DNA of 64,000 nt, from the NCBI GenBank assembly GCA_003246265.1, contig QKAU01000014.1, forward strand, positions 27,699-91,698, given 5' to 3'. Shown one piece after another: positions 47,667 through 56,516 of the stretch. The stretch's first letter is position 1, and each line of letters starts with the position of its first letter. The DNA comes from Kiritimatiellales bacterium. GTDB lineage: Bacteria > Verrucomicrobiota > Kiritimatiellia > Kiritimatiellales > Pontiellaceae. The notes beneath the pieces are model-generated. The model made no database searches. It saw nothing but the letters and a program-made list of their open reading frames with translations, and was not told where the DNA came from. A program made the translations under genes and the position numbers.

Positions 47667-49025
47667 ATGCTCCTTACGATCTATATCATCGCCATGATGC
47701 TTTTCCTTTTCGGCATCACCATCTTCGTTCATGAATGGGGCCACTTCATCGTGGCGAAAAAATGCGGACTCGTCGTCGAAAGCTTTTCGATCGGCATGGG
47801 GCCCGCGCTCTGGAAGAAGGAAAAGGGCGGCATCGTCTACAAGATCGGCGCCTTTCCCATCGGCGGCTACGTCTCGCTGCCGCAGCTCGATCCCGCCGGC
47901 ATGGAAAAGGTGCAGGGCGAAGGTTCCACCGACCGCGCAACGCTGCCCGAAGTCTCGCCGTGGAAGAAGATCGCCGTAGCCCTGGCCGGACCGCTCTGCA
48001 ACATCCTCTTCGCCCTTCCCCTCGCCTTCCTGGTGACGTTCGCCGAACCGGTGCCCGGCCATACGACCCTCGGCGTCGTGGCGACCAACAGCACGGCCTA
48101 CGCCGAGGGTCTGCGGGCGGGCGACAGCATCCTCGAGGTCAACGGCACGCCGGTCTCGGACTGGTACGGCGTCTTGTCGGAAGACCTGCTGACCAAGGAG
48201 CAGGGAACCGTGGTACTGCGCATAGCCTCGGGCAGTGCCACCAACGGCATGACCCTCCCCTCCGAATCGACCCTCCTGGACATGGCCCCGGCGATGCGTC
48301 CCCTGCTTGCCCAGGTCACCGCCAAGGATCCTGCCGGCAAGGCGGGACTCGAAACCGGCGACCTGGTCGTGAAGGTCGGCCAAAAACCGATTCGCTGGTG
48401 GCACGAGCTCTCCGAAACCCTCCAGGACTACGACGGCATCCCCACCACCATCACCGTCCTGCGCAAGGGCGAAGAGCTTACGATGGCGATCACCCCGCGC
48501 TACAGCGATGAGCAGGAGAAGGTGATCATCGGCGTGTCGCCGGGGGATCCCGGCATGCTGGCGTGGAGCATGGAGGGTAGCGCCTTCGAACAGCTGAAGT
48601 CGGATGGATCGAAGATATTCCGCCTGCTGAAGGCCCTGACCAGCCGGGGCGAATCGCGCAGCGCCGCCGCCGCGCTGGGGGGGCCGATCGCGATCTTCAC
48701 CATGATCTGGTTCGCCCTCAAGCTGGGCATCTTCTACGCCATCGGACTGGTCCGCTTCATCAACATCAACCTGGCGGTGCTCAACCTGCTCCCCTTGCCG
48801 GTGCTGGATGGCGGGCACATCTGCTTCGCGCTGTGGGAAGGGATTACGCGCCGCAAGGTCCATCCGAAGGTGGTTGCCACGCTGGTCAATCTCTTCGCCG
48901 TCCTGCTGCTCACCGCGATGGCGGTCTTGTCGTGGCGCGATGCCGACCGCAACTGGGGCATCAGCCGGGTCTTCGATTTCATGAAGAAGGCGCCTGCGGA
49001 GCAGGTGGAGCCCGTAGCGGAATAG
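47667..49025 (+). CDS. rseP: RIP site-2 metalloprotease, PDZ-containing
   Basis: HEWGHFIVAK, VVESFSIGMGPALW, PDZ-like repeats, LLPLPVLDGGHI. Confidence 0.95.
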   Translation: MLLTIYIIAMMLFLFGITIFVHEWGHFIVAKKCGLVVESFSIGMGPALWKKEKGGIVYKIGAFPIGGYVSLPQLDPAGMEKVQGEGSTDRATLPEVSPWKKIAVALAGPLCNILFALPLAFLVTFAEPVPGHTTLGVVATNSTAYAEGLRAGDSILEVNGTPVSDWYGVLSEDLLTKEQGTVVLRIASGSATNGMTLPSESTLLDMAPAMRPLLAQVTAKDPAGKAGLETGDLVVKVGQKPIRWWHELSETLQDYDGIPTTITVLRKGEELTMAITPRYSDEQEKVIIGVSPGDPGMLAWSMEGSAFEQLKSDGSKIFRLLKALTSRGESRSAAAALGGPIAIFTMIWFALKLGIFYAIGLVRFININLAVLNLLPLPVLDGGHICFALWEGITRRKVHPKVVATLVNLFAVLLLTAMAVLSWRDADRNWGISRVFDFMKKAPAEQVEPVAE

Positions 49026-49039
49026 CGGGGAACGATGGC

Positions 49040-49411
49040 ATGAAGCGAACGTACAGGAAGGGTTCGCTGGTCGACATGCGGAAGGCGGGGCGCATCGCCT
49101 TCATGCTGTTCGTGGTCTTTGTCGCCTACCGCATCCTCACCCCGCCCACCGAGGAGCTGGCCCGGACGGCGTCGCCCGACGGGACGCGGACCGCCCGCCT
49201 GCGCCGCACCTACTATGCCGGGCCGTGGCCCTCGTACAAGGTCTACTATCGCGAAACCGGCCGGCAAGCCTGGCTGGGCCTCCACTCCCTCCCCACCTAT
49301 ACCAACGCGCCGCCCGACGCCCCCGCCGAACTCCTCTGGAGCCCCGACTCCTCGCGGCTGGAGCTATCCATCAACCGGACCTCCGTCTGGCACCATGTTT
49401 TCAAGGAATGA
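49040..49411 (+). CDS. Small hypothetical membrane-anchored protein
   Basis: One N-terminal TM; ASPDGTRTARLRRTYYAGPW... LLWSPDSSRLELSI. Confidence 0.65.
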   Translation: MKRTYRKGSLVDMRKAGRIAFMLFVVFVAYRILTPPTEELARTASPDGTRTARLRRTYYAGPWPSYKVYYRETGRQAWLGLHSLPTYTNAPPDAPAELLWSPDSSRLELSINRTSVWHHVFKE

Positions 49412-49489
49412 TTCTTCGTCGGAAAATAATCCAAGAGGGGTTCCGTTATTCGGCCGTCAACGGGGAAACAAACCAACGGAGGTACACCC

Positions 49490-50104
49490 ATGAAGACCAG
49501 AATCAAGACCGCAACGGCCATCGCCACGCTGCTCGCAGGCGCCGTTGCCACCAACGCCCAGCCGCCCGAACAGTTCCAGCGCGGACCGGGGCGGCAGGCG
49601 CAGACCTGCCCCGAATGCGGACAGGCCTGCCCCGGAAACCAAGGCCCCCAGCAGTTCCGGCAGGGAGCTCCCGGCCGCCAAGGCCCGAACCAGTTCCAGG
49701 GTCGCCGCCAGGGAGCGCAATACGCACCGCAGGGCCCCCGGCAGCACTATGGCCAGCAACAGGGATTCCGCGGCAACTACGGTCCGCAGCGCGGACAGGC
49801 CTTCCAGGGCCCCCGGCAGAATGCACGCCAGCAGCGCCCCTATGCCGGCCAGTGGCAGCAGCAGGCACCCCGCTGCCAGAACCAGTCCCAGTGGGCACCC
49901 CAGGGCCGCCCGGGGCTCGCCCAGAACCCCGCGGCCAGGCAGGAGGTGCGTGAACGCGCACTGGAACGCTTCGACCGCGATGGCGATGGCCAGCTCAACG
50001 AAAAGGAGCGCAAGGCCTTGAAGCAGGCGATTCGCCAGCACCAGCGCCAGCGGCAGGACCCGGCCCCCAAGGCTCCTCCGGCCGGCGATGATGCCGCCGA
50101 ATAG
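49490..50104 (+). CDS. Secreted Q/G/P/R-rich low-complexity protein with EF-hand-like motif
   Basis: Signal peptide; QGPRQ/GRQ-rich middle; RFDRDGDGQLNEKERKAL. Confidence 0.75.
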   Translation: MKTRIKTATAIATLLAGAVATNAQPPEQFQRGPGRQAQTCPECGQACPGNQGPQQFRQGAPGRQGPNQFQGRRQGAQYAPQGPRQHYGQQQGFRGNYGPQRGQAFQGPRQNARQQRPYAGQWQQQAPRCQNQSQWAPQGRPGLAQNPAARQEVRERALERFDRDGDGQLNEKERKALKQAIRQHQRQRQDPAPKAPPAGDDAAE

Positions 50105-50124
50105 GCAATCGGCCCAGAAAGCGG

Positions 50125-50150
50125 AAAGGCGCGGGTAACCCCGCGCCTTT
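50125..50150. terminator. Bidirectional terminator-like hairpin
   Basis: AAAGGCGCGGG-TAAC-CCCGCGCCTTT between convergent genes. Confidence 0.75.
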
Positions 50151-50176
50151 CCTGTTTCCACTACCCGGTCGGCTAC

Positions 50177-52291
50177 CTACTGCGATTCCATCATCTCGAG
50201 AAGCTTGTCGAGCGGGATGGCTTCCTGGCGCGGAAGCACCAGATCGGTAGACTTGATGGATTCGGACCCGGGCGATTCCACCGGCATGGTTTCGGGTGGT
50301 GGATTCAACTGCCGCTCGATCCACCGGATGTTGGCCTCGGTCGAGGGGGTAGTCCGGATCGATGCGGCGCGATGGAAGGTAGCGAGCGCATCGTGGTATC
50401 GCCCGGCCTTGCGCTGGACCACGCCGAGTTCCCACCAGCAGATGTCGTTGAAGGGCCGCAACGCCGCCGCCTGCTTGAGCACATCGATGGCTCCATCGAC
50501 TTCTCCAAGGAAATACCGAACCTTGCCTAGCTGCAGGACCAGCTCCGCATCGCTGGGATTTTGCCGGTATCCGGCTTCCAGCGCCTCGGCTTCCTCCCGG
50601 GCCAGCGCCCTCTTTTCCGTGGGATCGAGGTTGTAGTAGCGCTCGCGCCCCAGCGTGAATCCAAGCTCCTTGTAGGCGCGCCAGTTGGCAGGATCGATGG
50701 CGACCGCCCGACGGTAGTACTCCTTGGCGCCCGCCGTCTGGCCTTTCGATGCCCGGAGGTCGCCGACGGCGCGGATGAACGCAGACGTGTAGGTCTGCAG
50801 TACCAGCAGGAAGGCCGCCGCGGCGAACGAAGCCAGCGCGCCATGGGCGATGCGCAGTCCGAGCCGCCGGCTGCGCGGTCCATCCAGCATCAGCGCCTCC
50901 TGACGCCGGCCGCAGAGTGGCCCGGCGGCAATCCCCGCCAACAGGGCGAAGACGAGCGCATTCTGGAAGACATGCATCTCGAAATCGAAAAAGGCGTGGA
51001 CCATGGTTCCCGCCGCCGTACCCAGGAAGGCCATGGCCATGAAGGCATGATGCCGGTTCGGGGTCTTCAGCGCGAAGACCAGCAGGCGGACGAGCCCGCA
51101 GCACCAGGCCAGCGCAAAGAGACCGAAGCCCAGAAGTCCGTATTCGACCGCTATCTCTAGGTATTCGTTGTGGGGATGCCCGGTAACGATGCGTGTTCCA
51201 CGGAACCGGTTGCGGTATTCGGGGTAAAGGTAGCGGTAGCTGCCCGGCCCGAACCCCGTCGCGGGCTGTTCCTTGACCATGTCTATCGTGTCGAGCCAGG
51301 TCAGTGGGCGGAAGTCGTTGATCTTTGCATTGTTGAAGCCTTCCGTCTTCAGCTCGGCCACGAATTCCACCACGGGCTTCATTCGGCGCTGGAACATCTC
51401 GGAGTAGCGCCAGGCCCCGACCAGCAGCAGGCACGCCGCAACAGGCACCACGACGGCCAGCAGCAGGAAAAGCCGCCTGCTTCTGCGCAGCGCCAGCAGC
51501 AGCATGGTGGTGCACAGGGCTGCGATTGCCCCCAGCATGCCGGCGCGCGATTCGGTCAGGCAGATGACCGGAATGAAGACGATGCCGCAATAGCCCGCGA
51601 AGAGGCGGAGGAAGAGGCCGGCCTGCGGGATGAACGGCAGCACCAGGCAGAACGGCAGCAGCATCTGGAGGAAATGGGCGAAGTGGTTCGGGCAGATGTA
51701 GGTCGATGCGAGGCGGCCTTCATAGGGGGCATAGCGCTCGGTCCAGAGCACCATGCCGGGCTGCTTGAAGAAGTTGATCAGCCCGTAGAACGAAACCAGC
51801 AGCGCAAAGAGCAGCACCCATCCGATCACCGCCCTTCCATGGCGGAACAGGACCCAGCTGTTGCTCCAGACCAGATAGCAGCCGACCACCAGCCCCAGCC
51901 ACAGCAGGCGGATCCTGGCTTCGTAGGGAATCGGGCACGACAGGCTGATCGCCGTGCCGTAGAGGAGGAAGAGCATCCATCCCGCAAAGGCGGGCGGCGG
52001 CAGGATCGACGACTTCCGCGAGAACACCGATGCACCCAGCCCTCCAGCGAGACCGGCGTATCCCAGGATCATCAGGGGGGAGAGCAGGAGGAACTTGTCC
52101 TCCCCCGCCACGCCGTAGAAAAGGATGGCCACCAGGGGAACCATCGCCAGGATGGCGGCCGGCACGCGGGGCAAACCCACGCCACCTTCGGGTCCAACCT
52201 TCCCGTCTGGAGCATCCATGGCCACGTCTCCCCCTTCCAGCGAATCGTGCATCAGGCTAGCGGAGTCCATTCGATATCGCAAGCAAAGCAA
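50177..52291 (-). CDS. O-antigen ligase/Wzy-family membrane protein with C-terminal TPR region
   Basis: Multi-TM; GFGPGSYRYLYPEYRNRFRGTRIVTGHPHNEYLEIAVEYGLLGFG; TPR-like C-terminus. Confidence 0.88.
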   Translation of the reverse strand: MLCLRYRMDSASLMHDSLEGGDVAMDAPDGKVGPEGGVGLPRVPAAILAMVPLVAILFYGVAGEDKFLLLSPLMILGYAGLAGGLGASVFSRKSSILPPPAFAGWMLFLLYGTAISLSCPIPYEARIRLLWLGLVVGCYLVWSNSWVLFRHGRAVIGWVLLFALLVSFYGLINFFKQPGMVLWTERYAPYEGRLASTYICPNHFAHFLQMLLPFCLVLPFIPQAGLFLRLFAGYCGIVFIPVICLTESRAGMLGAIAALCTTMLLLALRRSRRLFLLLAVVVPVAACLLLVGAWRYSEMFQRRMKPVVEFVAELKTEGFNNAKINDFRPLTWLDTIDMVKEQPATGFGPGSYRYLYPEYRNRFRGTRIVTGHPHNEYLEIAVEYGLLGFGLFALAWCCGLVRLLVFALKTPNRHHAFMAMAFLGTAAGTMVHAFFDFEMHVFQNALVFALLAGIAAGPLCGRRQEALMLDGPRSRRLGLRIAHGALASFAAAAFLLVLQTYTSAFIRAVGDLRASKGQTAGAKEYYRRAVAIDPANWRAYKELGFTLGRERYYNLDPTEKRALAREEAEALEAGYRQNPSDAELVLQLGKVRYFLGEVDGAIDVLKQAAALRPFNDICWWELGVVQRKAGRYHDALATFHRAASIRTTPSTEANIRWIERQLNPPPETMPVESPGSESIKSTDLVLPRQEAIPLDKLLEMMESQ

Positions 52292-52376
52292 CCGGTCGGG
52301 GCGCAGGGAACGGCATCGCCCTGCCCATCATGCAGGGCCCGGGGACCGTTTTTGCCACCCGTCCGCCGTCTGCGGG

Positions 52377-53804
52377 TCAATACGCCCCCTGTGCGCAGCA
52401 GACCGCCTTGAAGGTCCGGGCCACAATGACGAGGTCGAGCCAGATGGACCAGTTCCGGACATAGTAGGGATCCCACTTTTCCATCCCCTCGTTGCCCGAC
52501 TCGCTGCGCCCCGACACCTGCCATAGCCCGGTAATCCCAGGCTGGACCATGTCGCGCAGGAACCGGACCTGTTCCGGGAGCTCCTCGAAGTGGTAGGCGG
52601 GAAGCGGCCGCGGACCGACCAGCGACATGGTGCCGCGCAGGACGTTGAAGAGTTGAGGGATTTCGTCCAGCGAGGTCTTGCGCAGCAGCCGCCCCACCCG
52701 CGTGATGCGGGGATCCTTCCTGAGCTTGAAGTTGGCCTCCCACTCCTTGCGCAGGACGGGATTCTTCTGGAGCGCCTTCTTCAGCACCTCCTCGGCATTG
52801 GGCACCATGGTGCGGAATTTCACCGTGCGGAAGGTACCTCCGCCCCGCCCCACCCGGGGTTGCAGGAAGATGGGATTTTTCCGGTCCTCCAGCCAGATCA
52901 GCAAATAGAGCAGTGCGACCAGCGGCACCCAGAGGGGGGATGCCATCAGCACAACGGCCAGGTCGATGAAGCGCTTGAAGGCGCGCGCAAAGGGATTGAG
53001 CAGGTTCTTGGTGATTTCCAGTCCCAGGATGCCCTGCATGTCCCGCGGGGTCACCCACAGGGACGGGGCCTCCATCAGGTCGGGAATCAGGATGACCCTG
53101 CGGTACACCTCCAGGGGACCCTCGAGGGTTTCGATCAGCGTTCGCCGCGACGCATTGCCCATCGAGACGATGGCGACGGGTGTGCGATAGGTGGTGTTGT
53201 GCAGCCGGCCGAGGACCGGCACGCCGCAGACCACCTGGCCCTGCGCCACATCGTTCGAGAAGATGGCCGCCGGGATGTAGCCCAGGCCGCGCTCCTCGCG
53301 CAAGGCCTGGATCACGGTTGCGACCGAGCGTGGATCGCCGTAGATCGAAGCCGGCACGCCCCAGCAGCCGAAATGGATCACCAGGCCGCGGGCCGCCGCG
53401 CGGGCCAAGGGGATGCAGATCGCACTTATCAAATAGGTGGACAGGAAGACGATACGGCTTGCGGCCAACTCCGCCCGTGTAAAGAAGGAGACCAGCAGGA
53501 CCACGGCGAACATGATGAAGAGCGCCCCCTGGATCCTGCGCAGCTCGTCCACCACCCCGAGGCCCCAACCGGGAAGCAGCCGGGCAATCGCCGAAACGAC
53601 GGTCCATGCCGGAACGATCAGGAAACCGCTCTGGATCGAAAACGGGATCTCGTTGATCCACCACAACAGCAGGTTGGATAGCAAGAGTGCCGACGCCACC
53701 ACCAGGGCATCGGCTGCCGCAACGGCGGCGGCGTTCAGGGCAAACCTTCGGTAGAACCGCGGCTGCCGCACGGGCGAATCAATGCTGACGACATCCTTCT
53801 TCAT
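52377..53804 (-). CDS. Polyprenyl glycosylphosphotransferase (WbaP/EPS sugar transferase family)
   Basis: PIFLQPRVGRGGGTFRTVKFRTM, RKTSLDEIPQLFNVLRGTMSLVGPRPLP, VQPGITGLWQVSGRS. Confidence 0.95.
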   Translation of the reverse strand: MKKDVVSIDSPVRQPRFYRRFALNAAAVAAADALVVASALLLSNLLLWWINEIPFSIQSGFLIVPAWTVVSAIARLLPGWGLGVVDELRRIQGALFIMFAVVLLVSFFTRAELAASRIVFLSTYLISAICIPLARAAARGLVIHFGCWGVPASIYGDPRSVATVIQALREERGLGYIPAAIFSNDVAQGQVVCGVPVLGRLHNTTYRTPVAIVSMGNASRRTLIETLEGPLEVYRRVILIPDLMEAPSLWVTPRDMQGILGLEITKNLLNPFARAFKRFIDLAVVLMASPLWVPLVALLYLLIWLEDRKNPIFLQPRVGRGGGTFRTVKFRTMVPNAEEVLKKALQKNPVLRKEWEANFKLRKDPRITRVGRLLRKTSLDEIPQLFNVLRGTMSLVGPRPLPAYHFEELPEQVRFLRDMVQPGITGLWQVSGRSESGNEGMEKWDPYYVRNWSIWLDLVIVARTFKAVCCAQGAY

Positions 53805-53870
53805 GCACCCCCTGGTCGGAAGAGATGAGCGTATACGCGAATCTAGTATTTTTTACTAGAAGATAAATCC

Positions 53871-54848
53871 CTAGGCGCAGTTGCTGGATTGACGTTTGAT
53901 CTGGCCATCGATCCAAGCATAGGTCTTTTCCATACCCACGCGCAACGGCTGGCTGGGCGCCCAGCCCAGCCTCTGCTTGATCAACGTGTTTTCGGAATTT
54001 CTCCCACGCACACCGAGGGGGCCCGGGATGTGCTCCAATTGGATCGATTTGTCGGCAATGCATGCCGCCATGCGAGCCAGTTCGTTGATGGAAACCATTT
54101 CATCCGATCCGATATTGAAGGGGCCGGGGAAATCCGAATCCATCAGCCGCCGCACACCCTCGAGACATTCATCGATGAATAGAAAGGATCGGGTCTGTTC
54201 GCCATCGCCCCAGATTTCGATACGGCCGGGATTGGACGCCTCTGCGACTTTCCTGCAAATGGCCGCGGGAGCCTTCTCTTTGCCGCCCTGCCACGTACCC
54301 TCCGGGCCGAAAATGTTGTGGAAACGAGCCACGTGGACCTCTAAGCCGTAGTTGCGCCGATAGGAGAGGTACAACCGCTCGCTGAAAAGCTTTTCCCAAC
54401 CATATTCCGAATCGGGTTGCGCCGGATAGGCGAACTCCTCCTTGAGACCCGGATTGTTCGGATCGGTCTGGATGCCCTCGGGGTAGATGCATGCCGATGA
54501 CGAGTAGAAGATCTTCCTGGCGTGTTTCCGCATCGCCTCGTGGAGGATGTTGAGGTTGCACAGGGCGGAATTGTGCATCACATCCGCATCGTGCTCGCCG
54601 GTAAAGATATATCCGGCGCCGCCCATGTCGGCCGCCAGCTGGTAGATCTCGTCCAACCCATCGGAGACGACAGACGCCGCAACCGTTGGATCGCGGAGGT
54701 CCCCAAGGACGAACTCATCGCATGGCAACTCCGAAAACTCGTGCCCTTTGATGTCTACGCCACGAACCCAATAGCCCTCTGCCTTAAGCCGCTTCACCAG
54801 ATGTCCCCCAATGAAGCCGCCCGCACCACATACCAATGCCTTTTTCAT
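53871..54848 (-). CDS. GDP-mannose 3,5-epimerase-like extended SDR
   Basis: CGAGGFIGGHLVKRLK, YQLAADMGGAGYIFT, SSACIYPEG, RFHNIFGPEGTWQGGKEKAPAAICRK, TRSFLFIDECLEGV, NIGSDEMVSINELA, IPGPLGVRGRNSENTLIKQRLGW. Confidence 0.88.
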   Translation of the reverse strand: MKKALVCGAGGFIGGHLVKRLKAEGYWVRGVDIKGHEFSELPCDEFVLGDLRDPTVAASVVSDGLDEIYQLAADMGGAGYIFTGEHDADVMHNSALCNLNILHEAMRKHARKIFYSSSACIYPEGIQTDPNNPGLKEEFAYPAQPDSEYGWEKLFSERLYLSYRRNYGLEVHVARFHNIFGPEGTWQGGKEKAPAAICRKVAEASNPGRIEIWGDGEQTRSFLFIDECLEGVRRLMDSDFPGPFNIGSDEMVSINELARMAACIADKSIQLEHIPGPLGVRGRNSENTLIKQRLGWAPSQPLRVGMEKTYAWIDGQIKRQSSNCA

Positions 54849-54909
54849 GCTGATTCCTCCCATCACCCGCGAGATCCCTCAATCTGCGGTGTCCATGTAC
54901 CGTGCAACA

Positions 54910-56496
54910 TCACGGTATGCGGCCACTGGTCGGCCGGGGCCGATAGATACCGCCGAACTCGTTGTCAACCACAGGCTCAAGATCTAAGCGGATCTTCCCA
55001 GCGTAGCGATCAATTTCCTTGCTCTTTTCAGGGAAACGGACGCTCAAGGAAGCAATCCGGTCCACTACATCACCCATCACGTACACCTCCCCGGCTGACG
55101 TGGGAAGATCCCCGGACTCCAGCCGCTCCTCTGGCCAATCGTAAAGGTACTCGACCAAACCGTCGAACTGGTAACGCAAGTAGCGCTCGAATACGGGATC
55201 TCCGGCCGTAACCACGACATCGTTGGTCGATGCGTTTTCGAGGATCCAAGCTGCCTTTTGCCGATGGTAGTCCTTGCAGGGATCCCGCAAAACGCCGATG
55301 CCGCCTACCCCGTTGTTCAGCAAGAGCGCTACCAATGCGCAGAACGCAAGCCACAAACGGTTGTCGACGGTCAGGGGTAGCAGGATCAGGCCGCAAAAAA
55401 GCAGCCACATGGGAATCAACCCCATCACCCACAACTCCGGATTCCCCGGTTCGATGCAAAGGAGCAATCCTGCGTAGCAGATGAACCAAACCACCGCCAC
55501 CGCCGAAGCCGCCATTCCTGTCGGCAGGCGGAAGCGGCTGCGGCTCCGCACCGCGCTTTTCCAAACCCAGACCGCACGTCCTGCACACGCAAGGAGCAGG
55601 GCCACAAACAACCCGTAGGTCGCGAGCGAAAAAAGGACCAGAAACCGGGACAGCCTGGCACCCAGGTAGAACTCCTCCTCGAGCATCCTGGCAGCAAACA
55701 ATTCATTCAGGAATGCGCGGACCGAGCGGAACCCCATCATGAAGTCGGCCGAAGCCACACACTGGGAGAGCCCCACGCACGCCTTCACGAACGAGCCGAT
55801 GCCAATGTGGCGGAACACGCCGCCGTTTCCCCCGGTCTGGATCGATTGCGAATGGGAAACCCATGCGTAGGCTATCATTGCGGCGGCGGCCGCCAGGAGC
55901 ACGTGCATGCTGGCGGCTTTCCAGCGGCGCAGCAGCAGGTAGAAGGCAGGTATTGCCACAAATACCACCACGGCGTTCATGATATGCATCAGAACCGCCA
56001 AGACCGAAAAGATCACAGCCACGACAAAGGCCTTCGGCTTGGCATCGGGGTCCGTAGCATAGTACAAGGCCACCAAACCCAGCAGCGAGGCCGGCAACAC
56101 GATCTCTGCTTCCGCCGCATATCGCCAAAACCCATACGACACCGCCAACAGGCCGGTCGCCAGCAGGGAACTGACCGGCCGCAGCGAGAACCTCCGGTAG
56201 CAAAACAGGAAAAAGAAGAAAAGACTGCCCGATGCAGACAGCGTGCTGGCCAGTATCATCAACGGGTATGCCCGCCCCCCGTAGCCCATCGCCTGGGCAC
56301 CGCGATACAGCAACTGCATGCTCCGGCCGTAGAGCAGGTGGTGGGGATGGAACAGCCATGGATGGCTGACCGCTTCGACCATGGAGGCATACTCGAACGC
56401 GTCGTCCGCCTCTGTTCGGTTTTCAATCCACCGTCCCGTGTTCCAGTAGAACAGGAAAGAGAGCAGCAGCATGAGAATATAGAAGAGTCGTTTCAT
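54910..56496 (-). CDS. Polytopic membrane protein, possibly GT-C-like
   Basis: Many TM helices; N-terminal TEADDAFEYASMVEA acidic loop; polysaccharide locus context. Confidence 0.65.
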   Translation of the reverse strand: MKRLFYILMLLLSFLFYWNTGRWIENRTEADDAFEYASMVEAVSHPWLFHPHHLLYGRSMQLLYRGAQAMGYGGRAYPLMILASTLSASGSLFFFFLFCYRRFSLRPVSSLLATGLLAVSYGFWRYAAEAEIVLPASLLGLVALYYATDPDAKPKAFVVAVIFSVLAVLMHIMNAVVVFVAIPAFYLLLRRWKAASMHVLLAAAAAMIAYAWVSHSQSIQTGGNGGVFRHIGIGSFVKACVGLSQCVASADFMMGFRSVRAFLNELFAARMLEEEFYLGARLSRFLVLFSLATYGLFVALLLACAGRAVWVWKSAVRSRSRFRLPTGMAASAVAVVWFICYAGLLLCIEPGNPELWVMGLIPMWLLFCGLILLPLTVDNRLWLAFCALVALLLNNGVGGIGVLRDPCKDYHRQKAAWILENASTNDVVVTAGDPVFERYLRYQFDGLVEYLYDWPEERLESGDLPTSAGEVYVMGDVVDRIASLSVRFPEKSKEIDRYAGKIRLDLEPVVDNEFGGIYRPRPTSGRIP

Positions 56497-56516
56497 TTCA
56501 CCGGGGTGTTGGGCGG

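Noticed and set aside
46731-48863. 710-aa minus-strand ORF
   Set aside because: Antisense to cdsA and rseP, both identified by strong motifs
49490-50104. Collagen-like protein
   Set aside because: The Q/G/P/R-rich region lacks a regular G-X-Y triplet periodicity
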